From Clostridiaceae bacterium (GTDB taxonomy: Bacteria > Bacillota > Clostridia > Lachnospirales > Lachnospiraceae), in assembly GCA_910575795.1 (NCBI GenBank), contig CAJTGE010000043.1:1-44132 (forward strand): 44,132 bases of DNA, given 5' to 3'. Made by a program: the position numbers and the translations under genes. The notes beneath the pieces were generated by a model, which had not been told where the DNA came from, searched no databases, and was given only the letters and a program-made list of their open reading frames with translations. The stretch's first letter is position 1; each line of letters opens with the position of its first letter. This document shows, in pieces, positions 17,137-25,266 of the stretch.

Positions 17137-18426
17137 CTACCGGCTCTCCTCCGCGACAGCCGGATCCTTCATCTGATAAATGCGGGTCCATTCCTTTGTC
17201 CCGTCCACCTTCACCGACTCAGAGCGGTTGACGCTTAAAAATTTAATCAGCTCATAGCAGTCAATCCAGATTTCATTGTTTCCTTCTTTCTGGGACTCGT
17301 CGAAAATGAGCTGCAGGCCGAAGTGCAGGTGAGGTTCATCAATGTTATTCGTATTTTCCGTGGCGCTGTAGCCGGTGCGCCCGAGATATCCGATGACATC
17401 CCCGGCGGTGACGATGCTGCCTTCCTTCAGCACGCTCTGATATGGGTAATCCTTGCGCAGATGGGCATAATAATAGTACCGTTTTTTGTCAAAGCTGCGG
17501 ATGCCGAGCCGCCATCCGCCGTACTGGTTCCAGCCGATGGCTTCCACATAACCGGATTCCACGGCGATGACGGGAGTGCCCGTCTGCCCCATCATGTCGT
17601 GGCCCAGGTGCTGCCTGCGGTAGCCGTAGGAGCGGGAGACGCCGAAATCGTTGTAATGGCTGTAGGGAAAATGCTTTGCCAGGGGATGAAAGGCTTTAAG
17701 CCCGTACTTGGTCACCCAGATCTTCCGCTCGCCGGAAGGCGTGAGGGCTTCCTCCTTTGTTTCGGGCGCGTCCTTCTGTCCGCCGCTTTCCGGAGCGTCG
17801 TTGCCCTGCCCTTCCTCTCCCTGCGCGCGGCTCTCTCCGCCGGCGTTATCCTGCTCCTGCGCAAGGGCAAAGGCGGGCGCCTCAGATTCGGGGATCTGGA
17901 TTTCATAATAGCCGACCATGCCGTTTAAGACGGCTCCATACGCCTCAAGATAGTAAGGATAGTATTTGAGATCCTTTGTGACAGCCTCGATCGTCTCGCC
18001 GTCTTGCAGGCGCTTTGCGAGCGTTTCCATATCCGCCGGTTTATACCTCGAAAAATCCCCTCCGTACCGGGCGCCGAGGACGGCCAGAAGCTGCACCCAG
18101 TTTAAATGGATTTCCTGCTGGCAGGTAGCGACATCAAAGCGGAACGCCTGCGTCATAGCGTCGCTGGTGACGTCAAAATCTACCCATTTGATGAAATCAT
18201 CCTTTCCGGACTGCGCGGGATCCGTTTCCTGCCCGGAAAGAGGAGAGGGCCGGCCGGGGAAGATCCCCGTACGGGAAGCCGGGCGGGCGGGCCCGGTTAT
18301 GTATGCGGCCAGAAGAAAAAAGACAGCCAGGGCTTCCAGGCCGATGACGATTTGGATGCGCCGCCTGTAAAGCCATAAAAGGAGCCGGTCCGGCCCGGCC
18401 CCTGAATGATTCCGGAATCGTTTCAA
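17137..18426 (-). CDS. Membrane-anchored M23 family metallopeptidase
   Basis: A 429-residue protein starting at TTG 18426, seven bases after AGGAGGG on the minus strand. One N-terminal transmembrane helix (about 28-48, IVIGLEALAVFFLLAAYITG) anchors it with the rest outside. A low-complexity acidic linker (about 195-240) separates an N-terminal domain from the C-terminal LytM/M23 domain. The zinc motifs are complete: HLGHD, YAHLRKD and HLHFGL. M23 enzymes cut peptidoglycan crosslinks. It is convergent with DUF1015; a GCACAGC/GCTGTGC hairpin near 17101-17136 lies between their stops. Whether it acts in division, sporulation or general wall turnover cannot be told. Confidence 0.88.
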   Translation of the reverse strand: MKRFRNHSGAGPDRLLLWLYRRRIQIVIGLEALAVFFLLAAYITGPARPASRTGIFPGRPSPLSGQETDPAQSGKDDFIKWVDFDVTSDAMTQAFRFDVATCQQEIHLNWVQLLAVLGARYGGDFSRYKPADMETLAKRLQDGETIEAVTKDLKYYPYYLEAYGAVLNGMVGYYEIQIPESEAPAFALAQEQDNAGGESRAQGEEGQGNDAPESGGQKDAPETKEEALTPSGERKIWVTKYGLKAFHPLAKHFPYSHYNDFGVSRSYGYRRQHLGHDMMGQTGTPVIAVESGYVEAIGWNQYGGWRLGIRSFDKKRYYYYAHLRKDYPYQSVLKEGSIVTAGDVIGYLGRTGYSATENTNNIDEPHLHFGLQLIFDESQKEGNNEIWIDCYELIKFLSVNRSESVKVDGTKEWTRIYQMKDPAVAEESR

Positions 18427-18652
18427 ATCGTGTCCCTCCTGTCAGATACAGCGGTTCAGCCCCCGCGGCGGCAACGCCAATGCCTTTTGGGCGCGAACCA
18501 TTTTGTGTTTTTGTATGATCATATGAAGACAAGGCGGGGATTATGCGGAAGAGCAGTCGTTCCGCAACCGTTCCGGGTTATCTGATCGGTTACGGCGTTC
18601 CGCTTCCGGGGTATCAATCAATCGTAATATTGACAGAAAGGCAGTAAATAAA

Positions 18653-19138
18653 ATGAATGAAAAGAATCGCACAGGATTGCCGGAGAGCGCGGCAGCGGGA
18701 GGCACATTTGCGGACGCATGGAAAAACGGCAAAGAGCCGGGCACAGGCCCGGAGGATTTCAGGAAACTGGTGGGCTTTGAGATTGTAGAGCGCAGGATGG
18801 GCTACGCAAAAGGAGAACTCGCAGTAAAGCCCTGCCATTTGAATGTGCTGGGCGTGATCCACGGCGGCGTCCTGTTTACCATAGCGGACACCACCTCCGG
18901 CACGGCGGCCTCCACCGGAAGGCCCTATGCCGTGCCGACGGTAAACGGGAGCATCAATTACTTAAAGGCCGGGAAAAATACGGAGAAAATCACCGCAGAG
19001 GCGGAGGAGATCAAAAACGGGAGGAATTTTTCGGTCTGCGTCTGCAAGATTTATGATGATAAAGGGGAGCTGCTGGCTACCACGACGATGACCTTTTTCC
19101 ACCTGATGCCGCCGGAGGCGGAGGGAAAGGCGATTTGA
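18653..19138 (+). CDS. PaaI-type hotdog-fold thioesterase
   Basis: A 161-residue protein with an extra N-terminal stretch of about 40 residues and then a single hotdog domain. LNVLGVIHGGVLFTIADTTSG carries the HGG motif around the active site, and VTVNGSINYLK-like and ATTTMTFF strands follow, as in PaaI/YdiI acyl-CoA thioesterases. Substrate unknown. It is divergent from the M23 gene and stands alone; the palindromic element at 19173 follows 34 bases after its stop. Confidence 0.85.
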   Translation: MNEKNRTGLPESAAAGGTFADAWKNGKEPGTGPEDFRKLVGFEIVERRMGYAKGELAVKPCHLNVLGVIHGGVLFTIADTTSGTAASTGRPYAVPTVNGSINYLKAGKNTEKITAEAEEIKNGRNFSVCVCKIYDDKGELLATTTMTFFHLMPPEAEGKAI

Positions 19139-19172
19139 GTTCTTTGAGATTCTTTTGAGATGCTAAGGAACT

Positions 19173-19285
19173 GTGAAAGGGCCGCCAGCAGCGGCTTCCA
19201 TATCCAACGGAACCCCGCTCCCGCTCGGAGAAAAGCGCAGCGGGGTTTCGTCGGATATACCGCCTGCTTCCGGCGGCCCTTTCAC
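19173..19285. repeat. 113-bp palindromic intergenic element, family P2 copy B
   Basis: GTGAAAGGGCCGCC (19173) pairs exactly with GGCGGCCCTTTCAC (ending 19285). A perfect-looking inner hairpin joins AACCCCGCT with AGCGGGGTT. It shares ATATCCAAC, CCGCTCGGAGAAAAGCGCAG and GGATATA with the copy at 9195-9360. The bases just before it (AAGGAACTGT) match the ends of the 158-bp hairpin at 26289. It separates the thioesterase from fbp. Confidence 0.8.
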
Positions 19286-19435
19286 GACATCCCTCATCCA
19301 GAATATAAGGATCCCCTCCGCAAGCATTCAGTAACATCTTCCCTTTTCCCCCATCTTGTGATACTATATTCCTGTTGAATCAGACAAAATCAAAGGGGCA
19401 ACTGTCAGCAAAAACGTATATATGGGGGAATTGAA

Positions 19436-21388
19436 ATGAGAGATCTGGCATACTTAAAGCTGCTTGCAAGGGAATACCCGAATATCCGGGCAGCGTCGAG
19501 CGAGATTATTAATATGAAGGCTATCTGCGGCCTTCCGAAGGGAACGGAGTATTTTTTCAGCGACCTGCACGGCGAGTATGAGGCGTTTATCCATCTGCTG
19601 CGCAGCTCCTCAGGAATTATCCGTGAAAAGATTAAGGAGACATTCGGGCATATTATCTCGCAGGAGGATGAGATAAGGCTGGCGAATCTGATCTATTATC
19701 CGGATCGGATCCTGTCGCAGCTTAGGCAGGCGGGGGAGCTGACGGAGGACTGGCAGAAGATTGCCATTTACCGTCTGGTGCAGATCTGCAAGGAGGTTTC
19801 TTCCAAATACACGCGCTCCAAGGTGCGCAAGAAGATGCCCGCGGAGTTTGCCTATATCATTGATGAACTTCTCCATGTGGATTATAATGACGAGAATAAG
19901 AAGGTCTATTACAGTGAAATTATCCATACGATCATTGATATCCATGTGGCAGACAGCTTTATTATTGCGCTGTGCCGTCTGATCCAGAACCTGACGATTG
20001 ATAATCTGCACATCATCGGGGATATTTTTGACAGGGGGCCGCGGGCGGACATTATTATGGAGGAGCTGATGCATTTCCATGATGTGGATATCCAGTGGGG
20101 CAATCATGATATTTCGTGGATGGGGGCCGCGACGGGCAATCCGGCCTGCATCTGCAATGTGCTGCGCATCGCGATCAGCTACAATGGTTTTGATGTGCTG
20201 GAGGACGGGTATGGGATTAATATCCGCCCGCTCTCCATGTTTGCGGCCAGGCTGTACAAGGATGATCCGTGCACGCGGTTTATGCCGCATATTCTTGATG
20301 AGAATATTTATGACGCCGTGGATCCGGGGCTGGCGGCCAAGATGCACAAAGCTATTGCCATGATGCAGTTTAAGATGGAAGGGCAGATTATCCTGCGCCA
20401 TCCGGAGTACGGGATGGAGAGCCGGATCCTGTTAAAGGCTATTGATTTTGAGAAGGGAACGGTCCGCATAGGGGGAAAGGAGTATCAGCTTCTGGATACG
20501 AATTTCCCGACTGTAGATCCCGCGGATCCGCTGAAGCTTTCGCAGGAGGAGGAGGAGCTTTTGCACACTCTGACGCTCTCCTTCTGCCACAGCGCGCTTC
20601 TGCACAGGCATATTAAGTTTTTATATTCCAATGGCGGGATGTATAAGTGCTGTAATTCCAACCTTCTGTATCACGGCTGTATCCCGATGCGGGAGGACGG
20701 CCGCTTTGATGAGCTTGTGATTGACGGACAGGCGTATAAGGGGAAGGCGCTGATGGATTTTATCGACGGACAGGTCCAGAATGCGTATTTTCTGGAGAAA
20801 GGTACGCCGGAAAAGGAAAAGAGCTGTGATTTTATGTGGTACCTGTGGTGCGGCTCGAAATCACCGGTGTTTGGAAAGGATAAGATGGCTACATTTGAGA
20901 ACTATTTCCTGGCGGAGCCGGAGCTTAAGAAAGAACGGATGAACCCGTATTACAGGCTGAGCGTGCAGGAGGAGCACTGCGACCGGATTCTGGAGGAATT
21001 CGGTTTTTCCACGGCGGGCTCGCATATTATCAACGGCCATGTCCCGGTGAAGATTAAGGACGGGGAGACGCCGGTCAAGGCGGGCGGGAAGCTGTTTATT
21101 ATCGACGGAGGGCTGTCAAAGGCGTATCAGGGAAAGACGGGCATCGCCGGTTATACGCTTATTTTTAATTCAAGGCATCTGGCGCTGGCAGAGCACAAGC
21201 CGTTTGATCCCAGCCAGGAGCTGACGCCGCGGGTGAGTATTGTGGAAAAGATGCGCAAGAGGATACGCGTGGCGGATACGGACGAAGGGCGCGAGCTGGC
21301 GGGCCGGATTGAAGATTTGAAGGAGCTTCTGGAGGCGTACCGCAAGGGCGTTCTGAAGGAACGGTTCCAACAGAGGAGAGGCATATGA
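19436..21388 (+). CDS. fbp: Fructose-1,6-bisphosphatase, class III
   Basis: A 650-residue enzyme of the Firmicute-specific class III type, which dephosphorylates fructose-1,6-bisphosphate in gluconeogenesis. It is built on a calcineurin-like metallophosphatase core: FFSDLHGEYEAF, IIGDIFDRGPRAD and WGNHDISWMGA hold the metal ligands, and NGHVPVK supplies a distal His. GGGGGAA precedes ATG 19436. Length matches the family. Its TGA overlaps the ATG of the DUF1700 gene, so the two are translationally coupled. Confidence 0.96.
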   Translation: MRDLAYLKLLAREYPNIRAASSEIINMKAICGLPKGTEYFFSDLHGEYEAFIHLLRSSSGIIREKIKETFGHIISQEDEIRLANLIYYPDRILSQLRQAGELTEDWQKIAIYRLVQICKEVSSKYTRSKVRKKMPAEFAYIIDELLHVDYNDENKKVYYSEIIHTIIDIHVADSFIIALCRLIQNLTIDNLHIIGDIFDRGPRADIIMEELMHFHDVDIQWGNHDISWMGAATGNPACICNVLRIAISYNGFDVLEDGYGINIRPLSMFAARLYKDDPCTRFMPHILDENIYDAVDPGLAAKMHKAIAMMQFKMEGQIILRHPEYGMESRILLKAIDFEKGTVRIGGKEYQLLDTNFPTVDPADPLKLSQEEEELLHTLTLSFCHSALLHRHIKFLYSNGGMYKCCNSNLLYHGCIPMREDGRFDELVIDGQAYKGKALMDFIDGQVQNAYFLEKGTPEKEKSCDFMWYLWCGSKSPVFGKDKMATFENYFLAEPELKKERMNPYYRLSVQEEHCDRILEEFGFSTAGSHIINGHVPVKIKDGETPVKAGGKLFIIDGGLSKAYQGKTGIAGYTLIFNSRHLALAEHKPFDPSQELTPRVSIVEKMRKRIRVADTDEGRELAGRIEDLKELLEAYRKGVLKERFQQRRGI

Positions 21389-21867
21389 GAAAGGCAGAAT
21401 TTTTAAAGGAGCTTGAGGATGCGCTGACCGGGGAGGTTTCGGCGGCTGTGATGCGGGAAAACTTAAATTATTACAGCCAGTATATCTCTTCGGAGTGTTT
21501 AAAGGGGCGGAGTGAGGAGGAGGTCATCCGGGAGATCGGAAGCCCAAGGCTGATTGCGAGGACGATTATAGACAGCAGCGCCGCGGGGGGCGGACGGACA
21601 GGGACTGGAGGCGGCTTTTCGGAAGCGCCGGGAAGCTTCGAGAGCCGCTATGCCGGGAAGGATCCGAATGAGCGGAGAAATCCGTATTTTCACTACGTGG
21701 ATCTGAATAAGTGGTACTGGAAGCTCCTTGGAGTGATTCTGTTTTTTATTGTGATTGGGGCTACATTCGCCATTGTGGGCGGCGTGTTTTCACTTCTGGT
21801 TCACCTCGCCCCTGTCCTGATTGTGGCCTGGCTGATTTATGCGGTGATCCGGAATATGAGGCGGTGA
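21385..21867 (+). CDS. DUF1700/HAAS-domain membrane protein
   Basis: A 160-residue protein. Residues 1-65 are a helical HAAS/DUF1700 module (EFLKELEDALTG, YYSQYI, IREIGSPRLIARTII). A Gly/Ser/Arg linker leads to two hydrophobic helices (about 110-155, LGVILFFIVIGATFAIVGGVF and LVHLAPVLIVAWLIYAVI). Related proteins usually sit with PadR-like regulators and act in membrane-associated signalling. Here it overlaps the end of fbp by four bases (ATGA), so it is made from the fbp transcript. No regulator gene is next to it. Confidence 0.8.
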   Translation: MRKAEFLKELEDALTGEVSAAVMRENLNYYSQYISSECLKGRSEEEVIREIGSPRLIARTIIDSSAAGGGRTGTGGGFSEAPGSFESRYAGKDPNERRNPYFHYVDLNKWYWKLLGVILFFIVIGATFAIVGGVFSLLVHLAPVLIVAWLIYAVIRNMRR

Positions 21868-21888
21868 TTGGCGCGGGCAATGCTGTAC

Positions 21889-21961
21889 CGGGGCGTGTTT
21901 GAAAAATGATTTCTGCCGGATGTGCGTTTGACTTTGCAGGAATGATTTTTCAGACGCGCTG
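21889..21961. repeat. Imperfect hairpin between DUF1700 and EamA genes
   Basis: GCGTGTTTGAAAAATGATTTC and the complement of GGAATGATTTTTCAGACGCGC pair over about 20 bases with a few G-T or mismatched pairs. The GTGTTTGAAAAATG end occurs inverted just after scfA (1741-1757), so this is probably a small dispersed repeat family. There is no clear T tract. Confidence 0.55.
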
Positions 21962-22009
21962 CAGACAGGCCGGCCTGCAGATTTGGCGTCTGCCACGGGG
22001 AGATGGATG

Positions 22010-22987
22010 ATGAAACGAGAGAAATTGACAGGGATGCAGGATGTGTTATCCCGGCCTGTCGTGATGGGGCTGCTGGCGTTGTTTTGCTGCGCCCTGTGGG
22101 GGAGCGCATTTCCCTGTATTAAGATTGGATACAGGCTGTTTCAGATATCAGCGGGAGATACCGGGTCGGTGATTTTATTTGCCGGCCTGCGTTTTGCGCT
22201 GGCAGGGATCATGGTGATTCTGGCCGGAAGCGCGCTGCAGGGGAGGCGGCTGGTTCCGCAGAGAGACGATATCGCAAAGATCGCAAAGCTCTGCGCGTTT
22301 CAGACGGTTTTTCAGTATTTTTTCTTCTATATTGGACTGGCACACGCCAGCGGTGTGAAGAGCGCGATTATCACAGGGAGCAACAGCCTTTTGACGATCC
22401 TGATGTCAAGCCTTGTGTTCCGGCAGGAGAAGCTGACGCCTGCGAAGGCGGCCGGCTGCCTTCTGGGCTTTCTGGGCGTGGCGGCGGCGAACTTAACCGG
22501 CGGCGGGATGGATCAAAATGCCAGCTTACTGGGAGAGGGCTTCGTCTTTTTATCCGCTGTGTCGTATGCGTTTTCCTCTGCTTTAATTAAGCGTTACTCC
22601 GCGGATTCGGATCCCGTTCTTTTGAGCGGCTGGCAGTTTCTGGCAGGCGGCGCAGTCCTGGCAGCAGGCGGCCTGGCGCTTGGGGGGAGTATACGCCATG
22701 CCTCATATCCGGCGGCGGCGATGCTTTTGTACCTGGGCTTTTTGTCAGCCGCCGCCTATACGGTATGGGGGCTTTTACTCAAATATAACCCGGTGTCGCG
22801 GGTGTCGATCTACGGCTTTTCCAACCCGGTCGTGGGCGTGGTGCTGTCCGCGCTTTTACTGGGCGAGGGAGGACAGGCGTTTTCAGCGCGCAATGTTGCG
22901 GCTCTTTTGCTGGTCAGCGGCGGGATTTTCGTGGTGAATCACAGCGCGTTTGCGGGGGGAGAGAGGCAGAGGGACGGAATGGATTAA
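22010..22987 (+). CDS. EamA/DMT family transporter
   Basis: A 325-residue polytopic protein with about ten hydrophobic helices in two homologous halves, each an EamA domain (first half CALWGSAFPCIKIG, second half AVSYAFSSALIKRYS). Such proteins export or import metabolites such as amino acids or nucleotide sugars; the substrate here is unknown. ATG 22010 is seven bases after GGGGAG, better spaced than ATG 22007. The lipoprotein gene follows 26 bp downstream and may be co-transcribed. Confidence 0.88.
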   Translation: MKREKLTGMQDVLSRPVVMGLLALFCCALWGSAFPCIKIGYRLFQISAGDTGSVILFAGLRFALAGIMVILAGSALQGRRLVPQRDDIAKIAKLCAFQTVFQYFFFYIGLAHASGVKSAIITGSNSLLTILMSSLVFRQEKLTPAKAAGCLLGFLGVAAANLTGGGMDQNASLLGEGFVFLSAVSYAFSSALIKRYSADSDPVLLSGWQFLAGGAVLAAGGLALGGSIRHASYPAAAMLLYLGFLSAAAYTVWGLLLKYNPVSRVSIYGFSNPVVGVVLSALLLGEGGQAFSARNVAALLLVSGGIFVVNHSAFAGGERQRDGMD

Positions 22988-23013
22988 TTTTTGGGGAAAG
23001 AAGGGAGAAGGGA

Positions 23014-24117
23014 TTGAAAAGGAGTACAGGGCGGATCCTTGCTGCTTTATGCTGTCTGGCGCTGACAGGCGGATGCGGTGGAAAACAGACGGGAGAAACA
23101 GGGGCGCTGACTGCCCGGGCGGAAGGAGAGCCGGAAGAAGGCGGGGGGACGGACGGAATGCCGGAAACTGACGGGGAGACGGACGGAGCGCCGGAAGCAG
23201 GCGGGGAGACGGACGGAATGCCGGAAACTGGCGGGGAAAGAGACAGAGCTCCGGAAACTGGTGTGGAAACGGACGGCGGCGATGTCACGGATAAACGGAA
23301 GGAAGCGGGACAGGCGCAGGACGGTATGCCTGTGGAAACGGACGGATTGCTGGAGGTGTATACGGAGAGGGACAACATCCCCATTTCATCTGACATCATG
23401 ATCGCAGAGGTTTCGCCCGGGGAGCTGTTAAAGGGTTCGCCGGTTATTTATGATCGGTTCCGGGTGGACGGCTGGATTTTTGAGTGGATGCTCGCTTATT
23501 ATGGCAGTGATTTTTTAGAGGACAGCGTGCTGGTCATTTCCCGGGAGGATAATGGCGGGGATACGCAGATCATCCATGTACAGGGCAAGGGCGACTGGGG
23601 AACGTGGGTTTCGGTTGAGAACAAATTTGAGTATATGGATGTGAATTTTGACGGCAGGCCGGATCTTCTGATATGCACAGGGCATCACGGAAACCAGGGG
23701 TTCCTCACATATTATTGCTTTTTGCAGACAGAGGATGGCTTTTTGGAAGCGCCGACATTTACGGGCATACCAAATCCTGCGGTTGATGAGGAGAACAGGC
23801 TGATTCTCAGCCAGTGGCGCAATTGGGCGGCTTCCCATAGCTGGGCGGAATACAGATACCATGACGGGGAGTATATCCTGTCCAGGGAGCTGAAGGAAGA
23901 GTTAATGACCGATGAAGACAGGGTACAGGATGGCAAAGAAGTATGGGTCTGGATCATGAACGGAGAGGAAGTCGGAAGAAGCGATGAGATGACGGATGAG
24001 GAAGTCCATGCGCTGCTGTTTGACGAAGATGGCGAATGGGGGATTGCGGGCGACAGGTGGAGAACGATCTATAATAATGGCTTGACAGCGGATTACAGCA
24101 TTTACGGCGAGCCATAG
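23014..24117 (+). CDS. Secreted lipoprotein with decapeptide repeats and XAC2610/VCBS-like domain
   Basis: A 367-residue protein starting at TTG 23014. The N-terminus is a lipoprotein signal with lipobox LTGGC (Cys21). Next comes a disordered Gly/Glu/Asp/Thr linker containing four and a half copies of a ten-residue unit resembling GGETDGMPET (about residues 43-89). The C-terminal 230 residues resemble XAC2610-type, beta-propeller-like VCBS proteins (EYMDVNFDGRPDLLI, then GFLEAPTFTGIPNP). It is probably anchored outside the membrane with the repeat as a spacer. Function is unknown. It marks the end of the GC-rich segment; AT-rich debris follows. Confidence 0.75.
   Translation: MKRSTGRILAALCCLALTGGCGGKQTGETGALTARAEGEPEEGGGTDGMPETDGETDGAPEAGGETDGMPETGGERDRAPETGVETDGGDVTDKRKEAGQAQDGMPVETDGLLEVYTERDNIPISSDIMIAEVSPGELLKGSPVIYDRFRVDGWIFEWMLAYYGSDFLEDSVLVISREDNGGDTQIIHVQGKGDWGTWVSVENKFEYMDVNFDGRPDLLICTGHHGNQGFLTYYCFLQTEDGFLEAPTFTGIPNPAVDEENRLILSQWRNWAASHSWAEYRYHDGEYILSRELKEELMTDEDRVQDGKEVWVWIMNGEEVGRSDEMTDEEVHALLFDEDGEWGIAGDRWRTIYNNGLTADYSIYGEP
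23140..23280 (+). repeat. 30-bp coding minisatellite in the lipoprotein gene
   Basis: Tandem units start at 23140, 23170, 23200 and 23230, with a partial unit to 23280. Each encodes about ten residues of the type G-G-E-T-D-G-M-P-E-T. Units 1 and 3 are nearly identical. Because the unit is a multiple of three, copy-number change would alter linker length without a frameshift. Confidence 0.8.
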
Positions 24118-24211
24118 GAAGCAGGAATGGCGGGGATATCCGCTTCATGATTGCCTTATGGAATCAAAAGTTTATAACATTCGGAACAATCATAACATGG
24201 AGGTTTTATGT

Positions 24212-24502
24212 ATGAAGATTGTTAAGAGAAAACCTGCATATTTATCAGAAAAATTCAAAAAAAGATATTCAAATTAATATTGTTACAGATAATTATATTA
24301 CAAGCCAATATTTAGACTTCAATTATATGTCAGGCTGCAATCCCGAACCTAAGAAGTATGATTTTGATAATCTGACTTCACTGACAGTGCCGTAAAAAAT
24401 GTTGATAAGTTGGAGAACTTAGGATTTGAAATAACTTTGCATGACAAGATGCCGGAGCATATGATACATTTGAATGGGGACAAGTTTTTGGGACCGAGAT
24501 AG
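24212..24502 (+). pseudogene. Small decayed gene with two compensating frameshifts
   Basis: ATG 24212 follows GGAGG but the frame stops at 24275. The coding sense continues in the +1 frame after a run of seven A (24257-24263), reading DIQINIVTDNYITSQYLDF through TSLTVP and a stop at 24393. It then returns to the first frame at 24392, reading KNVDKLENLGFEITLHDKMP through FLGPR and TAG 24500. Joined, it would make about 97 residues. I do not recognise the family. The region is far more AT-rich than its neighbours, which suggests transferred DNA in decay. Confidence 0.55.
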
Positions 24503-24634
24503 GAGTTAAAAGACAAGACAGGTAAATCTAATTTAATATTAAGAGGGGAAATATATGAGAGTTAATCTGTAACATTTGGTTTTTAATTGGGGTATGATGA
24601 AAAATAAGTAGAAAAAACCAGGAAAAACATTTAG

Positions 24635-24829
24635 ATTTCATTTTCGGGAGCTCGTGTCTATGAACTTTACTGGCATGCCCTCGCGGACAACGAAGACTTC
24701 ACATATCTGAATACATCTGCAGAACCCACATATATGTCGCTAATATGGCGCATGGATCGCATGGTGAGTAGAAAGAAAAGTTTTCCTTATTCAATTATGC
24801 AAAAAGCCTTAAATCAAACAAAATTTTGA
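24635..24829 (+). pseudogene. Orphan coding fragment without a start codon
   Basis: A 64-codon open stretch (GARVYELYWHALADNEDF, later PTYMSLIWRMDRM) that opens after a TAG at 24632 and ends at TGA 24827. There is no plausible start codon or ribosome binding site, and the end runs into the terminator hairpin. The composition looks protein-like but the family is not recognised. It is likely gene debris in the AT-rich island. Confidence 0.45.
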
Positions 24830-24842
24830 TTTAAGGCTTTTC
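24801..24842 (-). terminator. Terminator of tRNA-Gln (works in both directions)
   Basis: AAAAAGCCTTAAATCAAA (24801) pairs with TTTGATTTAAGGCTTTT (ending 24842) around a short AT loop. Read on the minus strand it lies directly after the tRNA and ends in a T run; it has a T run on the plus strand as well. Confidence 0.9.
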
Positions 24843-24846
24843 TATA

Positions 24847-24918
24847 CTGGGCTACAAGGATTCGAACCTTGAAATGACGGAGTCAGAGTCCGTTGCCTTA
24901 CCATTTGGCGATAGCCCA
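24847..24918 (-). tRNA. tRNA-Gln (anticodon CUG)
   Basis: On the minus strand the cloverleaf is complete: acceptor TGGGCTA/TAGCCCA, D arm GCC...GGC, anticodon stem ACGGA/TCCGT with loop CTCTGAC (anticodon CTG), T arm CAAGG TTCGAAT CCTTG. CCA is not encoded and the discriminator would be G. It decodes CAG. It is the only intact gene in the AT-rich island; tRNA genes are frequent integration sites, which would fit the nearby debris. Confidence 0.95.
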
Positions 24919-24936
24919 TTGGAATGAACAATTTAT

Positions 24937-24965
24937 ATTATACTGTATAACAGAAAATTCGTCAA
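24937..24965 (-). promoter_or_regulatory. Promoter of tRNA-Gln
   Basis: On the minus strand, TTGACG (-35, 24965-24960) and TATAAT (-10, 24942-24937) are separated by 17 bp, with the tRNA beginning about 19 bp downstream of the -10. Confidence 0.9.
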
Positions 24966-25127
24966 GAGTATTTTTGGAAATAATTAAAAATATTTAAAAT
25001 TAATGAAATAAAGAAAAATCAATAATAAATAAATGTATAGCGGCCCGGCGCGAATAAGCTGACATGACCGTAAAAGCCTCATCCTCTCCATCTGCCCGGA
25101 TGCCCGCGCTCCCTGCAGGATTTCCGG

Positions 25128-25159
25128 TTGACAAAAGTTGCTCGGGGGGGGGGTATAAT
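25128..25159 (+). promoter_or_regulatory. Hook-gene promoter with a G10 tract in its spacer (candidate phase-variable switch)
   Basis: A perfect TTGACA -35 (25128-25133) and a perfect TATAAT -10 (25154-25159) are 20 bp apart. The last ten spacer bases (25144-25153) are all G. Sigma-A promoters work best with 17 +/- 1 bp, which this one would have with about seven G. Loss or gain of G by slippage would therefore tune or switch transcription. The flgE-like gene starts about 107 bp downstream of the -10, after a leader in which TTTAAACG can pair with CGTTTAAA. Confidence 0.85.
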
Positions 25160-25266
25160 GATTTAAACGATGTTTCGCACTGCGAGGCACGTTTTACCTC
25201 CGTTTAAAGCGAAGTGCAGGCCTGCCGCGCGGACGGAAAGCAAACAGCAGCAGAAAGGAAAAATGG

